The notes beneath the pieces are model-generated. The model was given only the letters and a program-made list of their open reading frames with translations. It did no database searches and had not been told where the DNA came from. From contig CAJWNW010000015.1 of NCBI GenBank assembly GCA_913044085.1, forward strand, positions 1 to 23,310: 23,310 bases of DNA, read 5' to 3'. Both the position numbers and the translations under genes were made by a program. The stretch comes from an uncultured Flavobacteriaceae bacterium. Its GTDB lineage: Bacteria > Bacteroidota > Bacteroidia > Flavobacteriales > Flavobacteriaceae. Below are positions 13,894-21,403 of the stretch, piece by piece (position 1 is the first letter of the stretch; each line of letters begins with the position of its first letter).

Positions 13894-13925
13894 TGAAAGA
13901 ATTAAAAAGTTAATGGTTATCTTTG
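13893..13925 (+). promoter_or_regulatory. ahcY: Putative promoter of ahcY
   Basis: TTG at 13893-13895 and TATCTTTG at 13918-13925 are separated by 22 bases. This matches the Flavobacterium promoter pattern TTG-N17-23-TAnnTTTG. The -33 box overlaps the start codon of the divergent phosphopantetheinyl transferase gene. The predicted leader before the ahcY ATG is about 70 bases. Confidence 0.62.
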
Positions 13926-14002
13926 CACCAAATAATAACTAGAACGAAATTACACTATTTTGGGTGTTTATTCCAAACGAGCTCAAAATTAAAAAATATA
14001 AT

Positions 14003-15319
14003 ATGCGTGTGAAGACCCTACCCTATGTACCCTTTAAAGTCAAAGACCTATCCTTAGCTGACTGGGGCCGTAAAGAAATTGAATTGGCTGAAGCCGAAAT
14101 GCCAGGACTTATGAGCCTTCGTGAAGAATATAAAGACAGCCAACCGCTGAAAGGCGCGCGCATTGCAGGTTGCCTTCACATGACGATTCAAACGGCAGTT
14201 CTTATTGAAACACTGATCGCACTTGGTGCTGAAGTCACTTGGAGCTCTTGTAATATATTTTCCACTCAAGACCAAGCAGCGGCGGCCATTGCGGCGGATG
14301 GCATCCCTGTTTATGCTTGGAAAGGCATGAATGAAAAAGAGTTTGATTGGTGTATTGAGCAAACCCTATTTTTTGGAGAAGACCGCAAACCACTTAACAT
14401 GATTTTAGATGATGGCGGAGATTTGACCAATCTTGTTTTTGATCACTATCCAGAATTAGTTGCAGGTATCAACGGGCTTAGCGAGGAAACAACTACTGGT
14501 GTTCATCGTTTGTACGAACGTATGAAAAATGGCACCTTGGGCATGCCGGCAATTAATGTGAATGATTCTGTTACAAAAAGTAAGTTTGACAATAAATACG
14601 GTTGCAAAGAGAGTGCTGTAGATGCCGTTCGTAGAGCGACGGACACCATGCTGGCTGGAAAACGCGTTGTAGTTTGTGGCTATGGTGATGTGGGTAAAGG
14701 AACGGCAGCATCTTTTAGAGGTGCTGGCAGTATCGTAACTGTTACTGAAGTTGATCCTATTTGTGCCCTACAAGCAGCAATGGATGGTTTTGAGGTCAAG
14801 AAGTTAGAGACTGTTTTACCTGTTTCGGATATTGTAGTGACTGCAACTGGAAATAAAGACATTGTAAATGGAGCGCACTTTGAAGCCATGAAAGACAAGA
14901 CTATCGTGTGTAACATTGGCCACTTTGACAATGAGATTGATATGACTTGGCTTAATGATAATTACGGTCATACAAAAGACGAAATCAAAGCTCAAGTAGA
15001 CAAATACACCCTCAACGGCAAAGACATTGTTGTACTGGCAGAGGGCCGTCTTGTAAATCTTGGTTGTGCAACTGGCCACCCAAGCTTCGTAATGAGTAAT
15101 TCGTTTACCAATCAAGTACTGGCGCAAATTGAACTTTGGAACCATAAGGGGTCTTACGAAAATAAGGTCTATATGCTGCCAAAGCATTTAGACGAAAAAG
15201 TAGCTAAATTACACTTGAAAAAAATCGGGGTTGAACTCACAGAACTTAAAAAAGACCAAGCCGATTATATTGGCGTTAAACAAGAAGGGCCTTACAAGCC
15301 AGATTACTACCGTTACTAA
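14003..15319 (+). CDS. ahcY: Adenosylhomocysteinase (S-adenosyl-L-homocysteine hydrolase)
   Basis: Reversibly hydrolyses S-adenosylhomocysteine to adenosine and homocysteine, relieving product inhibition of methyltransferases; uses tightly bound NAD. I chose the ATG at 14003 (MRVKTLPYVPFKVKDLSLADWG), giving 438 residues. An in-frame GTG at 13964 would add 13 residues that do not resemble the family start. Conserved blocks are GCLHMTIQTAVLIETL, SSCNIFSTQDQAAAAIA, the NAD-binding VVCGYGDVGKGTA, and the C-terminal KPDYYRY. It is transcribed alone, divergent from the phosphopantetheinyl transferase operon, and ends in a strong terminator. Confidence 0.98.
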   Translation: MRVKTLPYVPFKVKDLSLADWGRKEIELAEAEMPGLMSLREEYKDSQPLKGARIAGCLHMTIQTAVLIETLIALGAEVTWSSCNIFSTQDQAAAAIAADGIPVYAWKGMNEKEFDWCIEQTLFFGEDRKPLNMILDDGGDLTNLVFDHYPELVAGINGLSEETTTGVHRLYERMKNGTLGMPAINVNDSVTKSKFDNKYGCKESAVDAVRRATDTMLAGKRVVVCGYGDVGKGTAASFRGAGSIVTVTEVDPICALQAAMDGFEVKKLETVLPVSDIVVTATGNKDIVNGAHFEAMKDKTIVCNIGHFDNEIDMTWLNDNYGHTKDEIKAQVDKYTLNGKDIVVLAEGRLVNLGCATGHPSFVMSNSFTNQVLAQIELWNHKGSYENKVYMLPKHLDEKVAKLHLKKIGVELTELKKDQADYIGVKQEGPYKPDYYRY

Positions 15320-15328
15320 ACTCAAAAT

Positions 15329-15360
15329 AAAAAAGCCAAAACATATGTTTTGGCTTTTTT
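15329..15360. terminator. Intrinsic terminator after ahcY
   Basis: A perfect 32-base palindrome: six A, GCCAAAACAT and its complement ATGTTTTGGC, six T. The hairpin starts 10 bases after the ahcY stop codon and should work in both directions, although no minus-strand gene ends here. Confidence 0.93.
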
Positions 15361-15383
15361 ATGAAAATTAGTTATTAAATACA

Positions 15384-15896
15384 ATGAAACTTATAAAGGC
15401 TAAAAAAGAGGACCTTCCACTCATCGTTGAAATCATAAAGGACGCCCAAGATTTATTAGCATCTCAAAACATTGATCAATGGCAAAACGGCTACCCTACA
15501 AAAAGTATTTTACTTGATGACATTCAAAACATGGAAAGCTACCTCTTAACTGACGCCAAGGGATTCCCACTCGCAACAGCGATGTTTTCAACAAAGGGTG
15601 AACCAACGTATTCAAAAATCGATGGGGATTGGATAACGACGGGTCAAACGCAATATGGTGTAATTCACCGCATGGCAGTTTCAAAAAGTTACAGAAGAAA
15701 AGGAATTGCAAAGTTTATTTTCAACGCGTTTGAAACAATGCTTGCAAAATCAAATATAAAAAGCATGCGTATTGATACCCACGAAGAGAACTATAGCATG
15801 CAAAAATTACTTAAAGGGTCAGAATATAGCTATTGTGGTATAATCTACTTAATGAATGGGGACAAACGCCTGGCCTACGAAAAATTAATTCAATAA
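15384..15896 (+). CDS. GNAT family N-acetyltransferase
   Basis: A 170-residue cytoplasmic GNAT acetyltransferase. The N-terminus MKLIKAKKEDLPLIVEIIKDA is the usual first strand and helix. The acetyl-CoA-binding motif A is seen in VIHRMAVSKSYRRKGIAKFI (RRKGIA for the Q/RxxGxG/A signature). The C-terminal half, with IDTHEENYSMQKLLKGSEY and CGIIYLM, is the common small-molecule acetyltransferase end. The acceptor is unknown. It begins 24 bases after the ahcY terminator with no clear promoter in that gap, so it may depend on read-through or on a promoter I cannot recognise. It ends in its own terminator. Confidence 0.9.
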   Translation: MKLIKAKKEDLPLIVEIIKDAQDLLASQNIDQWQNGYPTKSILLDDIQNMESYLLTDAKGFPLATAMFSTKGEPTYSKIDGDWITTGQTQYGVIHRMAVSKSYRRKGIAKFIFNAFETMLAKSNIKSMRIDTHEENYSMQKLLKGSEYSYCGIIYLMNGDKRLAYEKLIQ

Positions 15897-15915
15897 TTAA
15901 ACGAATAGCATAATA

Positions 15916-15944
15916 AAAAAAGCCTCGATAATCGAGGCTTTTTT
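15916..15944. terminator. Bidirectional terminator between the GNAT gene and rpmA
   Basis: A GCCTCGA/TCGAGGC stem around a TAAT loop, flanked by an A-run on the left and a T-run on the right. It lies between the converging GNAT and rpmA genes and is suited to terminating both. Confidence 0.92.
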
Positions 15945-15963
15945 ATTTTTTTACAAGGAATAT

Positions 15964-16224
15964 TTAGGCTTCAAAGGGAACAATAGAAACATAAGATTTA
16001 TTATTCTTCTTCTTTTCAAACTTAACAAGTCCATCCACTTTAGCGTGCAAGGTATGGTCTTTACCAGCATAGACGTTTTCTCCGGGGTTGTGAGCAGTAC
16101 CGCGCTGTCTTACAATTATGTTCCCTGCTACAGCAGCTTGTCCACCAAAAATTTTAACGCCCAAGCGTTTCGATTCTGACTCTCTACCGTTTTTCGAACT
16201 ACCGACTCCTTTTTTATGTGCCAT
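15964..16224 (-). CDS. rpmA: 50S ribosomal protein L27
   Basis: L27 is a component of the large ribosomal subunit near the peptidyl transferase centre. The 86-residue protein starts directly with MAHKKGVGSSKNGRESESKR, so there is no cleavable N-terminal extension as found in Firmicutes. It continues with the diagnostic GGQAAVAGNIIVRQRGT and NPGENVYAGKDHTLHA blocks. It lies 28 bases after rplU, forming the standard L21-L27 pair, and is followed by a bidirectional terminator. Confidence 0.98.
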   Translation of the reverse strand: MAHKKGVGSSKNGRESESKRLGVKIFGGQAAVAGNIIVRQRGTAHNPGENVYAGKDHTLHAKVDGLVKFEKKKNNKSYVSIVPFEA

Positions 16225-16252
16225 GTTATTTCAATTTTATAATGTTAAACGT

Positions 16253-16804
16253 TTAGCTTAAGGACGCAATTAAATCTGCTTTTTTCATGGCAGATATTCC
16301 TGTGATTCCTTTTGCTTTTGCTAATTCTTTGAGTTGTGCAACTGTCATTTTGGTCAAATCTTGTGATGCTGATTCCGTTTTTGGAGCAACTGCTTTTTTG
16401 GCTGCAGGTTTTGCAGCCGCTTTTGGAACAGCAGGCTTGGCTTTAGCAGCGGGCTTTGAAGCTGCTTTTACTGGTGCTGCTTTTTTTGCACCAGAAGCCA
16501 AAATATTATCAATTTGGATTTCCGTTAAAGCTTGGCGGTGGCCGTTTTTAACTCTGTATCCTTTGCGTCGTTTCTTTTTAAAGACAATCACTTTGTCACC
16601 TTTAAGGTGCTTTAAGACTTTGGCTCCTACTTGAGCACCGTCTATAGCCGGGGCGCCTACTGTGACTTTATCGCCGTCTGCCAAAAGAAGAACATTGTCA
16701 AAAGCGACTTTTTTTCCTTCTTCGGTTTGCAAACGGTGGACAAAGACTTTTTGGTCTTTTTCAACTTTAAATTGTTGCCCTGCTATCTCTACAATTGCGT
16801 ACAT
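16253..16804 (-). CDS. rplU: 50S ribosomal protein L21 with a C-terminal Rho_N/SAP-like extension
   Basis: L21 is a primary-type rRNA-binding protein of the large subunit. Residues 1 to about 103 are the normal L21 domain: MYAIVEIAGQQFKVEKDQ, VGAPAIDGAQVGAKVLKH, FKKKRRKGYRVKNGHRQ and ending TEIQIDNI. The protein is 183 residues long against about 103 in E. coli. Residues 106-148 are a low-complexity Ala/Lys/Pro linker. Residues 149-183 (LTKMTVAQLKELAKAKGITG and what follows) have the helix-extended-helix pattern of a Rho N-terminal or SAP-like nucleic-acid-binding motif. The extension is in frame with no sign of a frameshift. It is the first gene of the rplU-rpmA operon and is driven by a well-formed promoter at 16867-16898. 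Confidence 0.96.
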   Translation of the reverse strand: MYAIVEIAGQQFKVEKDQKVFVHRLQTEEGKKVAFDNVLLLADGDKVTVGAPAIDGAQVGAKVLKHLKGDKVIVFKKKRRKGYRVKNGHRQALTEIQIDNILASGAKKAAPVKAASKPAAKAKPAVPKAAAKPAAKKAVAPKTESASQDLTKMTVAQLKELAKAKGITGISAMKKADLIASLS

Positions 16805-16837
16805 AGCGTTACGTTTTTTATTAATTAGTTTATAAAT

Positions 16838-16861
16838 GCCTTTTTTATATTCTTAAAAGGC
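16838..16861 (-). promoter_or_regulatory. Hairpin at the 5' end of the rplU leader
   Basis: GCCTTTT and AAAAGGC pair across a 10-base A/T loop in the leader of rplU. Given the promoter at 16867, the transcript would begin at or next to this stem. It could stabilise the mRNA or be an autoregulatory site for L21 or L27. This is only a small stem and I do not recognise a catalogued ribosomal leader motif. Confidence 0.35.
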
Positions 16862-16866
16862 GGGTG

Positions 16867-16898
16867 CAAATATAATTTTAAAAAAATTAATTTACAAA
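16867..16898 (-). promoter_or_regulatory. Promoter of the rplU-rpmA operon
   Basis: On the minus strand TTTG (16898-16895) and TATATTTG (16874-16867) are separated by 20 bases. This is an excellent match to the Bacteroidota promoter (-33 TTTG, -7 TAnnTTTG). It lies about 60 bases upstream of the rplU ATG. Confidence 0.72.
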
Positions 16899-16952
16899 CT
16901 ATTTTATAGCATTGTTTAATGCATATATACAAAGAAAAATGAATTAATTATA

Positions 16953-16960
16953 TATATTTG
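16953..16960 (+). promoter_or_regulatory. Putative -7 element of the M16 peptidase operon
   Basis: TATATTTG on the plus strand, 62 bases before the ATG of the first M16 gene, matches TAnnTTTG exactly. A TTG box is not visible at 17-23 bases upstream. Just downstream, GTTGTA (16968-16973) and TACAAC (16987-16992) could form a small leader stem. Confidence 0.45.
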
Positions 16961-17022
16961 GTCGCGCGTTGTAACAAATTGTTGGATACAACGTCCTACT
17001 CACACATTTAATTTACATCAAT

Positions 17023-18342
17023 ATGAAAAAGATTTTATTACTATTTACTGGACTGCTGCTTTGCAATTCAAATTCAAATGCACAGCAAGTAGATTTTATC
17101 GAATATGATTTAGAAAACGGTATGCACGTTATTCTTCATCAAGACAATACTGCTCCAGTGGTGACAACTTCTGTCATGTACCACGTAGGTGCAAAAGATG
17201 AAAACCCAGAACGCACTGGATTTGCGCACTTTTTTGAGCATCTTCTTTTTGAAGGTACTGTAAATATCCCAAAAGGAGAATGGTTTACTATAGTTACATC
17301 TAACGGAGGAAGTAATAATGCAAACACAACAGACGATCGCACTTATTATTACGAAGTTTTCCCTTCCAATAACGTTGAATTGGGCATCTGGATGGAATCT
17401 GAGCGCCTATTACACCCTGTAATCAACCAAGAAGGTGTTGACACACAAAACGAAGTCGTTAAGGAAGAAAAAAGATTGAGGGTAGACAATAGTCCTTACG
17501 GAAAATTTCTAGAAAATGTAAAATTACACATGTTCAAAAAGCACCCGTATAAAGGAACAACTATTGGAAAAATGGAACATTTAGATGCTGCAACTCTAGA
17601 AGAATTTCAAGCGTTCAACAAAAAATATTATGTTCCAAACAACGCAACATTAGTGATTGCGGGAGATATCGATGTTCCATCTGTCAAAAAAATGATTGAA
17701 GATTACTTTGGCCCTATTCCACGTGGAGAGGATATCGTTCGTGACTTCCCTAAAGAAGATCCCATTACAGAACCAATTCGTGCAAAAGCGTATGACGCTA
17801 ATATTCAGATACCAGCCATCATGGCAGCATACAGAACCTCATCTTTTAAAGATAGAGATTCTTACGTCTTGGATATGATTTCAACTTACTTAAGTGACGG
17901 AAAGACCTCTAAGCTCTACAAAAAACTTGTAGATGATAAGAAAATTGCACTCCAAGCAGGAGCCATCAACTTTAGTCAGGAAGACTACGGTCTATATATC
18001 CTCTTTGGATTACCACTAGGCGATACTTCTCTAGATACTTTGGTTGAAGAAATGGATGAAGAAATAGAAAAATTAAAATCTGAGCTTATTTCTGAGAGAG
18101 ATTATCAGAAAATTCAAAATAAATTTGAAAATGACTTTGTAAGCTCAAATTCTAGTGTTGAGGGCATTGCCAATTCTTTGGCTCGTTACCACATGCTATA
18201 TGGGGACACCAATCTCATCAATAATCAAATTGACATATACAGGTCCATAAAACGTGAAGAAATAAAAGCAGTTGCCAATAAGTATTTAAACGCAGATCAA
18301 CGCCTGCTTTTGGAGTATTTACCAGAGCCTGCACAAGAATAA
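17023..18342 (+). CDS. M16 family zinc metallopeptidase (active subunit), exported
   Basis: A 439-residue pitrilysin/insulysin-family (M16) peptidase. A signal peptide at 1-20 ends NSNSNAQQ, a typical flavobacterial cleavage site, placing it in the periplasm. The inverted zinc motif HxxEH is intact as HFFEH (His69, Glu72, His73), and the distal zinc ligand is in NEVVKEEKR at about Glu149. M16 proteins of this size work as pairs. The next gene, 19 bases downstream, encodes an M16 homologue without the zinc motif, which suggests a heterodimer of catalytic and non-catalytic chains like bacterial M16B pairs. The substrate is probably peptides; nothing in the neighbourhood specifies it. Confidence 0.94.
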   Translation: MKKILLLFTGLLLCNSNSNAQQVDFIEYDLENGMHVILHQDNTAPVVTTSVMYHVGAKDENPERTGFAHFFEHLLFEGTVNIPKGEWFTIVTSNGGSNNANTTDDRTYYYEVFPSNNVELGIWMESERLLHPVINQEGVDTQNEVVKEEKRLRVDNSPYGKFLENVKLHMFKKHPYKGTTIGKMEHLDAATLEEFQAFNKKYYVPNNATLVIAGDIDVPSVKKMIEDYFGPIPRGEDIVRDFPKEDPITEPIRAKAYDANIQIPAIMAAYRTSSFKDRDSYVLDMISTYLSDGKTSKLYKKLVDDKKIALQAGAINFSQEDYGLYILFGLPLGDTSLDTLVEEMDEEIEKLKSELISERDYQKIQNKFENDFVSSNSSVEGIANSLARYHMLYGDTNLINNQIDIYRSIKREEIKAVANKYLNADQRLLLEYLPEPAQE

Positions 18343-18361
18343 TTCAAAAAAAGACATTCCT

Positions 18362-20434
18362 ATGAAAACTAAATTTTATACAATTCTTGCCTTTTTATTT
18401 GTGACAGTAAGTATCACAGCACAAATAGACCGTAGCCAGCAACCTAAACCAGGACCTGCACCAAAAATTTCGCTAGAAAAGCCAACAGAATATGAACTAA
18501 AAAACGGGTTAAAGATACTTATTGTTGAAAACCACAAACTCCCTCGTGTTTCTTACAACCTTACTATCGATAGAGACCCAATCATTGAAGGAGACAAAGC
18601 AGGCGTAACCTCTTTACTGGGGTCTATGTTAGGAAACGGGACTACAAATATTTCAAAAGACGACTTCAACGAAGAAGTTGATTTCTTGGGTGCTCGCTTG
18701 AGCTTTGGATTCAGTGGTGGTTTCGCCAGTTCACTTACGAAATATAGCGATCGAATTTTACAATTATTAGCAGATGCTGCAATGAATCCGCTTTTAACTA
18801 GTGAAGAATTTAGTAAAGAAAAAGACAAACTCTTAGAAGGGTTAAAATCTCAAGCTAAAAGTGTTGATGCCGTCGCTGGTCGTGTTGGAGGAGCCCTTTC
18901 TTATGGAACTGAACACCCTTATGGTGAATTTGTTACTGAAGAGACTGTTAACAGTGTCAGTTTTGACGACATCCAATCGTACTTTACCAAGTATTTTGGA
19001 CCAAATGACGCCTACCTTGTCGTTATTGGCGATGTCAATACTAAAGAGGTGTACAAGCGCATCAAAAAATATTTTGGTAAATGGAAGAAAGCAAGTGATA
19101 TCAGTTCCTTTGTGCCAGAGGCAAACCAAAATGTTGAAGCACTAGAAATCAACTTCGTGGATATGCCGAATGCTGTACAATCTAACATCTCTATTACTAG
19201 CAATGTAAAACTTAAAATGAGTGATCCCGATTACCATGCTGTTTTGATTGCGAATAAGATTTTTGGAGGTGGCTTTAACAGCTACTTGAATATGAATCTA
19301 CGTGAAGCAAACGGTTGGACTTATGGAGCGCGTTCATCAGTTGGAACGGATAAGTATATATCAAGGTTTTCTGCGGGGGCTGCCGTACGTAATGCCGTAA
19401 CAGATAGCGCAATAGTTGAAACTATTAAAGAAATCAAACGATTCCAATCAGAACCTGTAGAAGCTTCTGCTCTAGCTAATGCAAAAGCAAAATATGTTGG
19501 TGACTTCGTGTTGGCTTTAGAACGCCCAAGTACCATTGCCCAATATGCCATTAGCACAAAAATCAATGAATTACCTGAAGATTTTTACGCTACTTACTTA
19601 GAGAAAATCAACGCAGTTTCTATTGAAGATGTTCAACGTGTGGCTAATAAATATTTTACAGCTGATAATGCACGTTTTATTGTTGTAGGAAAAGGAAGTG
19701 AAGTGGTTGCTAATCTTGAAAAGCTTGGTATTCCAATTAAGTATTTTGACAAATACGCGAATCCAACTGAAAAACCAGAATTTTCAAAACCAATTCCTGA
19801 AGGGGTAACAGCATCTTCTGTTATGGCGTCTTACATTGAGGCCATTGGCGGAAAAGCGGCAGTTGAATCTGTACAAACCATGCTGTTTAATGCCGAAGTA
19901 ACCATTGAAGGAGCACCTTTCAAACCCACTGCAGTAATAAAAGCCATGGCACCCAATAAAAGTTCCATGGAAATGAGCATTGCGGGCATGGGAACCATTA
20001 TGAAACAAAAGTTTGATGGGACTACTGGCTATGCCGAACAACAAGGTATGAAACAACCCATGAGCGAAGAGGATGTTGCAGAACAAGCCAGTCAAAAAGG
20101 TTTGTTCCCAGAAGCGCATTACACTGCAGATGAGATTGAACTCATGAGCCTATCGGATTTAGATGGTACCGATGTTTATAAAATTAAAGTCAAAGGCGTT
20201 AGTGAATCATTTCGCTATTACGATGCAAACTCAGGATTGCTGTTAAGAGAAGAAGCTACAGAAGAAGCTCAAGGGCAAAGTGTCACGACCATAACTGTGC
20301 ACTCAGACTATAGAGCTGTGGATGGGGTTATGATTCCTTTTGGCAGAAAAATCACAGCAGGTCCACAAGTTTTTGGATTTAATGCCTCAAAGGTTGTGGT
20401 AAATTCTGGAGTCACTGAAGCCGATTTCAAATAA
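18362..20434 (+). CDS. M16 family homologue lacking the zinc site, with an extra C-terminal domain
   Basis: A 690-residue exported protein with signal peptide 1-20 (SITAQ). Residues ~40-470 are an M16 fold with two halves. The zinc motif region GVTSLLGSMLGNGT (81-94) aligns with GFAHFFEHLLFEGT of the upstream partner, so His, Glu and His are replaced by Ser84, Gly87 and Ser88. It keeps the substrate-binding R/Y pair of non-catalytic M16B chains in LREANGWTYGARSS (Arg314, Tyr321). Residues about 480-690 (ASYIEAIGGKAAVESVQTM and on) form an additional domain rich in beta strands. It resembles the LolA/LolB-like or outer-membrane lipoprotein-sorting superfamily seen attached to M16 proteins in Bacteroidota, as inference. 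A terminator follows. Confidence 0.92.
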   Translation: MKTKFYTILAFLFVTVSITAQIDRSQQPKPGPAPKISLEKPTEYELKNGLKILIVENHKLPRVSYNLTIDRDPIIEGDKAGVTSLLGSMLGNGTTNISKDDFNEEVDFLGARLSFGFSGGFASSLTKYSDRILQLLADAAMNPLLTSEEFSKEKDKLLEGLKSQAKSVDAVAGRVGGALSYGTEHPYGEFVTEETVNSVSFDDIQSYFTKYFGPNDAYLVVIGDVNTKEVYKRIKKYFGKWKKASDISSFVPEANQNVEALEINFVDMPNAVQSNISITSNVKLKMSDPDYHAVLIANKIFGGGFNSYLNMNLREANGWTYGARSSVGTDKYISRFSAGAAVRNAVTDSAIVETIKEIKRFQSEPVEASALANAKAKYVGDFVLALERPSTIAQYAISTKINELPEDFYATYLEKINAVSIEDVQRVANKYFTADNARFIVVGKGSEVVANLEKLGIPIKYFDKYANPTEKPEFSKPIPEGVTASSVMASYIEAIGGKAAVESVQTMLFNAEVTIEGAPFKPTAVIKAMAPNKSSMEMSIAGMGTIMKQKFDGTTGYAEQQGMKQPMSEEDVAEQASQKGLFPEAHYTADEIELMSLSDLDGTDVYKIKVKGVSESFRYYDANSGLLLREEATEEAQGQSVTTITVHSDYRAVDGVMIPFGRKITAGPQVFGFNASKVVVNSGVTEADFK

Positions 20435-20454
20435 CATTCAGTGTAGATAATTTT

Positions 20455-20484
20455 AAAAAAGACCGCTCTCTAGCGGTTTTTTTT
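20455..20484. terminator. Bidirectional terminator that contains the stop codon of the EamA gene
   Basis: ACCGCT (20462-20467) and AGCGGT (20472-20477) pair around a CTCT loop, with A6 on the left and at least ten T on the right. It lies between the converging M16 and EamA genes. The EamA TAG (20472-20470) falls in the loop and the first stem base. Confidence 0.88.
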
Positions 20485-21360
20485 TTTAGATTTTTTATTC
20501 GCCAAATAAATCCCACTCAAAATTATGAGTGCGGCAACCCCTTGAAAAACATTAAAGATTTCAGCGTCGATTATCCCCCAAAAAAGGGCTACCAAAGGCA
20601 TTAAATAAGTTACCGATGAGGCAAAAACAGGATTGGAAATTTGAATCAAAGTATTAAAAAGTATTTTGGCCAGCGCAGTACCAAAAATTGACAACAGAAA
20701 AACACAGCCTAATGCGGGTAAAAAGGCTGGACTGGACAAGGTTGCATGACTCAAACCTCCAGAAAAAATGAGCACCCCAAAAGCAGGAATAAAAATAGCC
20801 ACAAAGTTAGCCATTGCAATCGCTAACGGGCGTACCTCATTGAGATAACGCTTGATGATGTTGACATTGGCTGCATACATCAATGTAGCCAAAATAATAA
20901 GACCTGAGTATCTATAATTATTAGTGGGGTTCAAGGCTGCACCCTCCAAAATCAAAAGAACCGCTCCAATAAATCCAAGGACAACCCCTAAAACCTGAAA
21001 CCGATTCGATTTAATTTTAAACAACACAAAACCCAAGACAACGGTATTTAAAGGAACCAAAGAATTTAAAATAGAGGTGATGGTACTGTCCACCTCAGTT
21101 TCTGCGTAAGCAAATAAAAAGGAAGGGAAAAAACTACCCAAAAAGCCTGAAAGGACCAACCACTTCCATTGGTTTTTTCTCAGTCCATTCAAAGATTTAT
21201 ATCCGAATGCAAAAATAATAAGCGCCGAGAGCACAAGCCGAAAACTACCCAATTGTAAAGGCGAAAGGCCCAACAACCCCTTTTTAATCAAAATAAAAGA
21301 GCTACCCCAAATAAAGGAAAGTAGCAAAAGGAAAACCCATTTTTTAATAGTATTTGACAT
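20470..21360 (-). CDS. EamA/DMT-superfamily transporter
   Basis: A roughly 296-residue inner-membrane exporter or permease of the drug/metabolite transporter superfamily, with ten predicted helices formed by two EamA repeats. The first repeat shows the family pattern FIWGSSFILIKKGL and LSPLQLGSFRLVLSALII. Later segments such as LGVVLGFIGAVLLILEG and SVTYLMPLVALFWGIIDAE are the classic repeat ends. The C-terminus is basic (ANKKSKKKNR), as expected for the inside. I prefer the ATG at 21360 (MSNTIKKWVF). An ATG at 21369 and a TTG at 21381 are also in frame, and the choice is not certain. Substrate unknown; amino acids or metabolites are usual. It diverges from the HMA lipoprotein gene. Confidence 0.91.
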   Translation of the reverse strand: MSNTIKKWVFLLLLSFIWGSSFILIKKGLLGLSPLQLGSFRLVLSALIIFAFGYKSLNGLRKNQWKWLVLSGFLGSFFPSFLFAYAETEVDSTITSILNSLVPLNTVVLGFVLFKIKSNRFQVLGVVLGFIGAVLLILEGAALNPTNNYRYSGLIILATLMYAANVNIIKRYLNEVRPLAIAMANFVAIFIPAFGVLIFSGGLSHATLSSPAFLPALGCVFLLSIFGTALAKILFNTLIQISNPVFASSVTYLMPLVALFWGIIDAEIFNVFQGVAALIILSGIYLANKKSKKKNR

Positions 21361-21403
21361 GACAATCATTTGAGATGACAAAATTGATGTAAATTATAAC
21401 AAA

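Noticed and set aside
13964..14002. An upstream GTG start for ahcY adding 13 residues
   Set aside because: The added residues are Lys- and Ile-rich, come from A/T-rich leader sequence, and do not resemble the AhcY N-terminus; the ATG at 14003 fits the family.
16287..16634. A 115-codon plus-strand frame rich in Ala and Phe
   Set aside because: It is the antisense of the Ala/Lys/Pro-rich part of rplU; the composition bias explains its length and it has no plausible start region.
18362..20434. A frameshift or broken M16 gene, because the zinc motif is missing
   Set aside because: The frame is intact over 690 codons, and loss of HxxEH with a retained R/Y pair is the normal state of the partner chain in M16 pairs.
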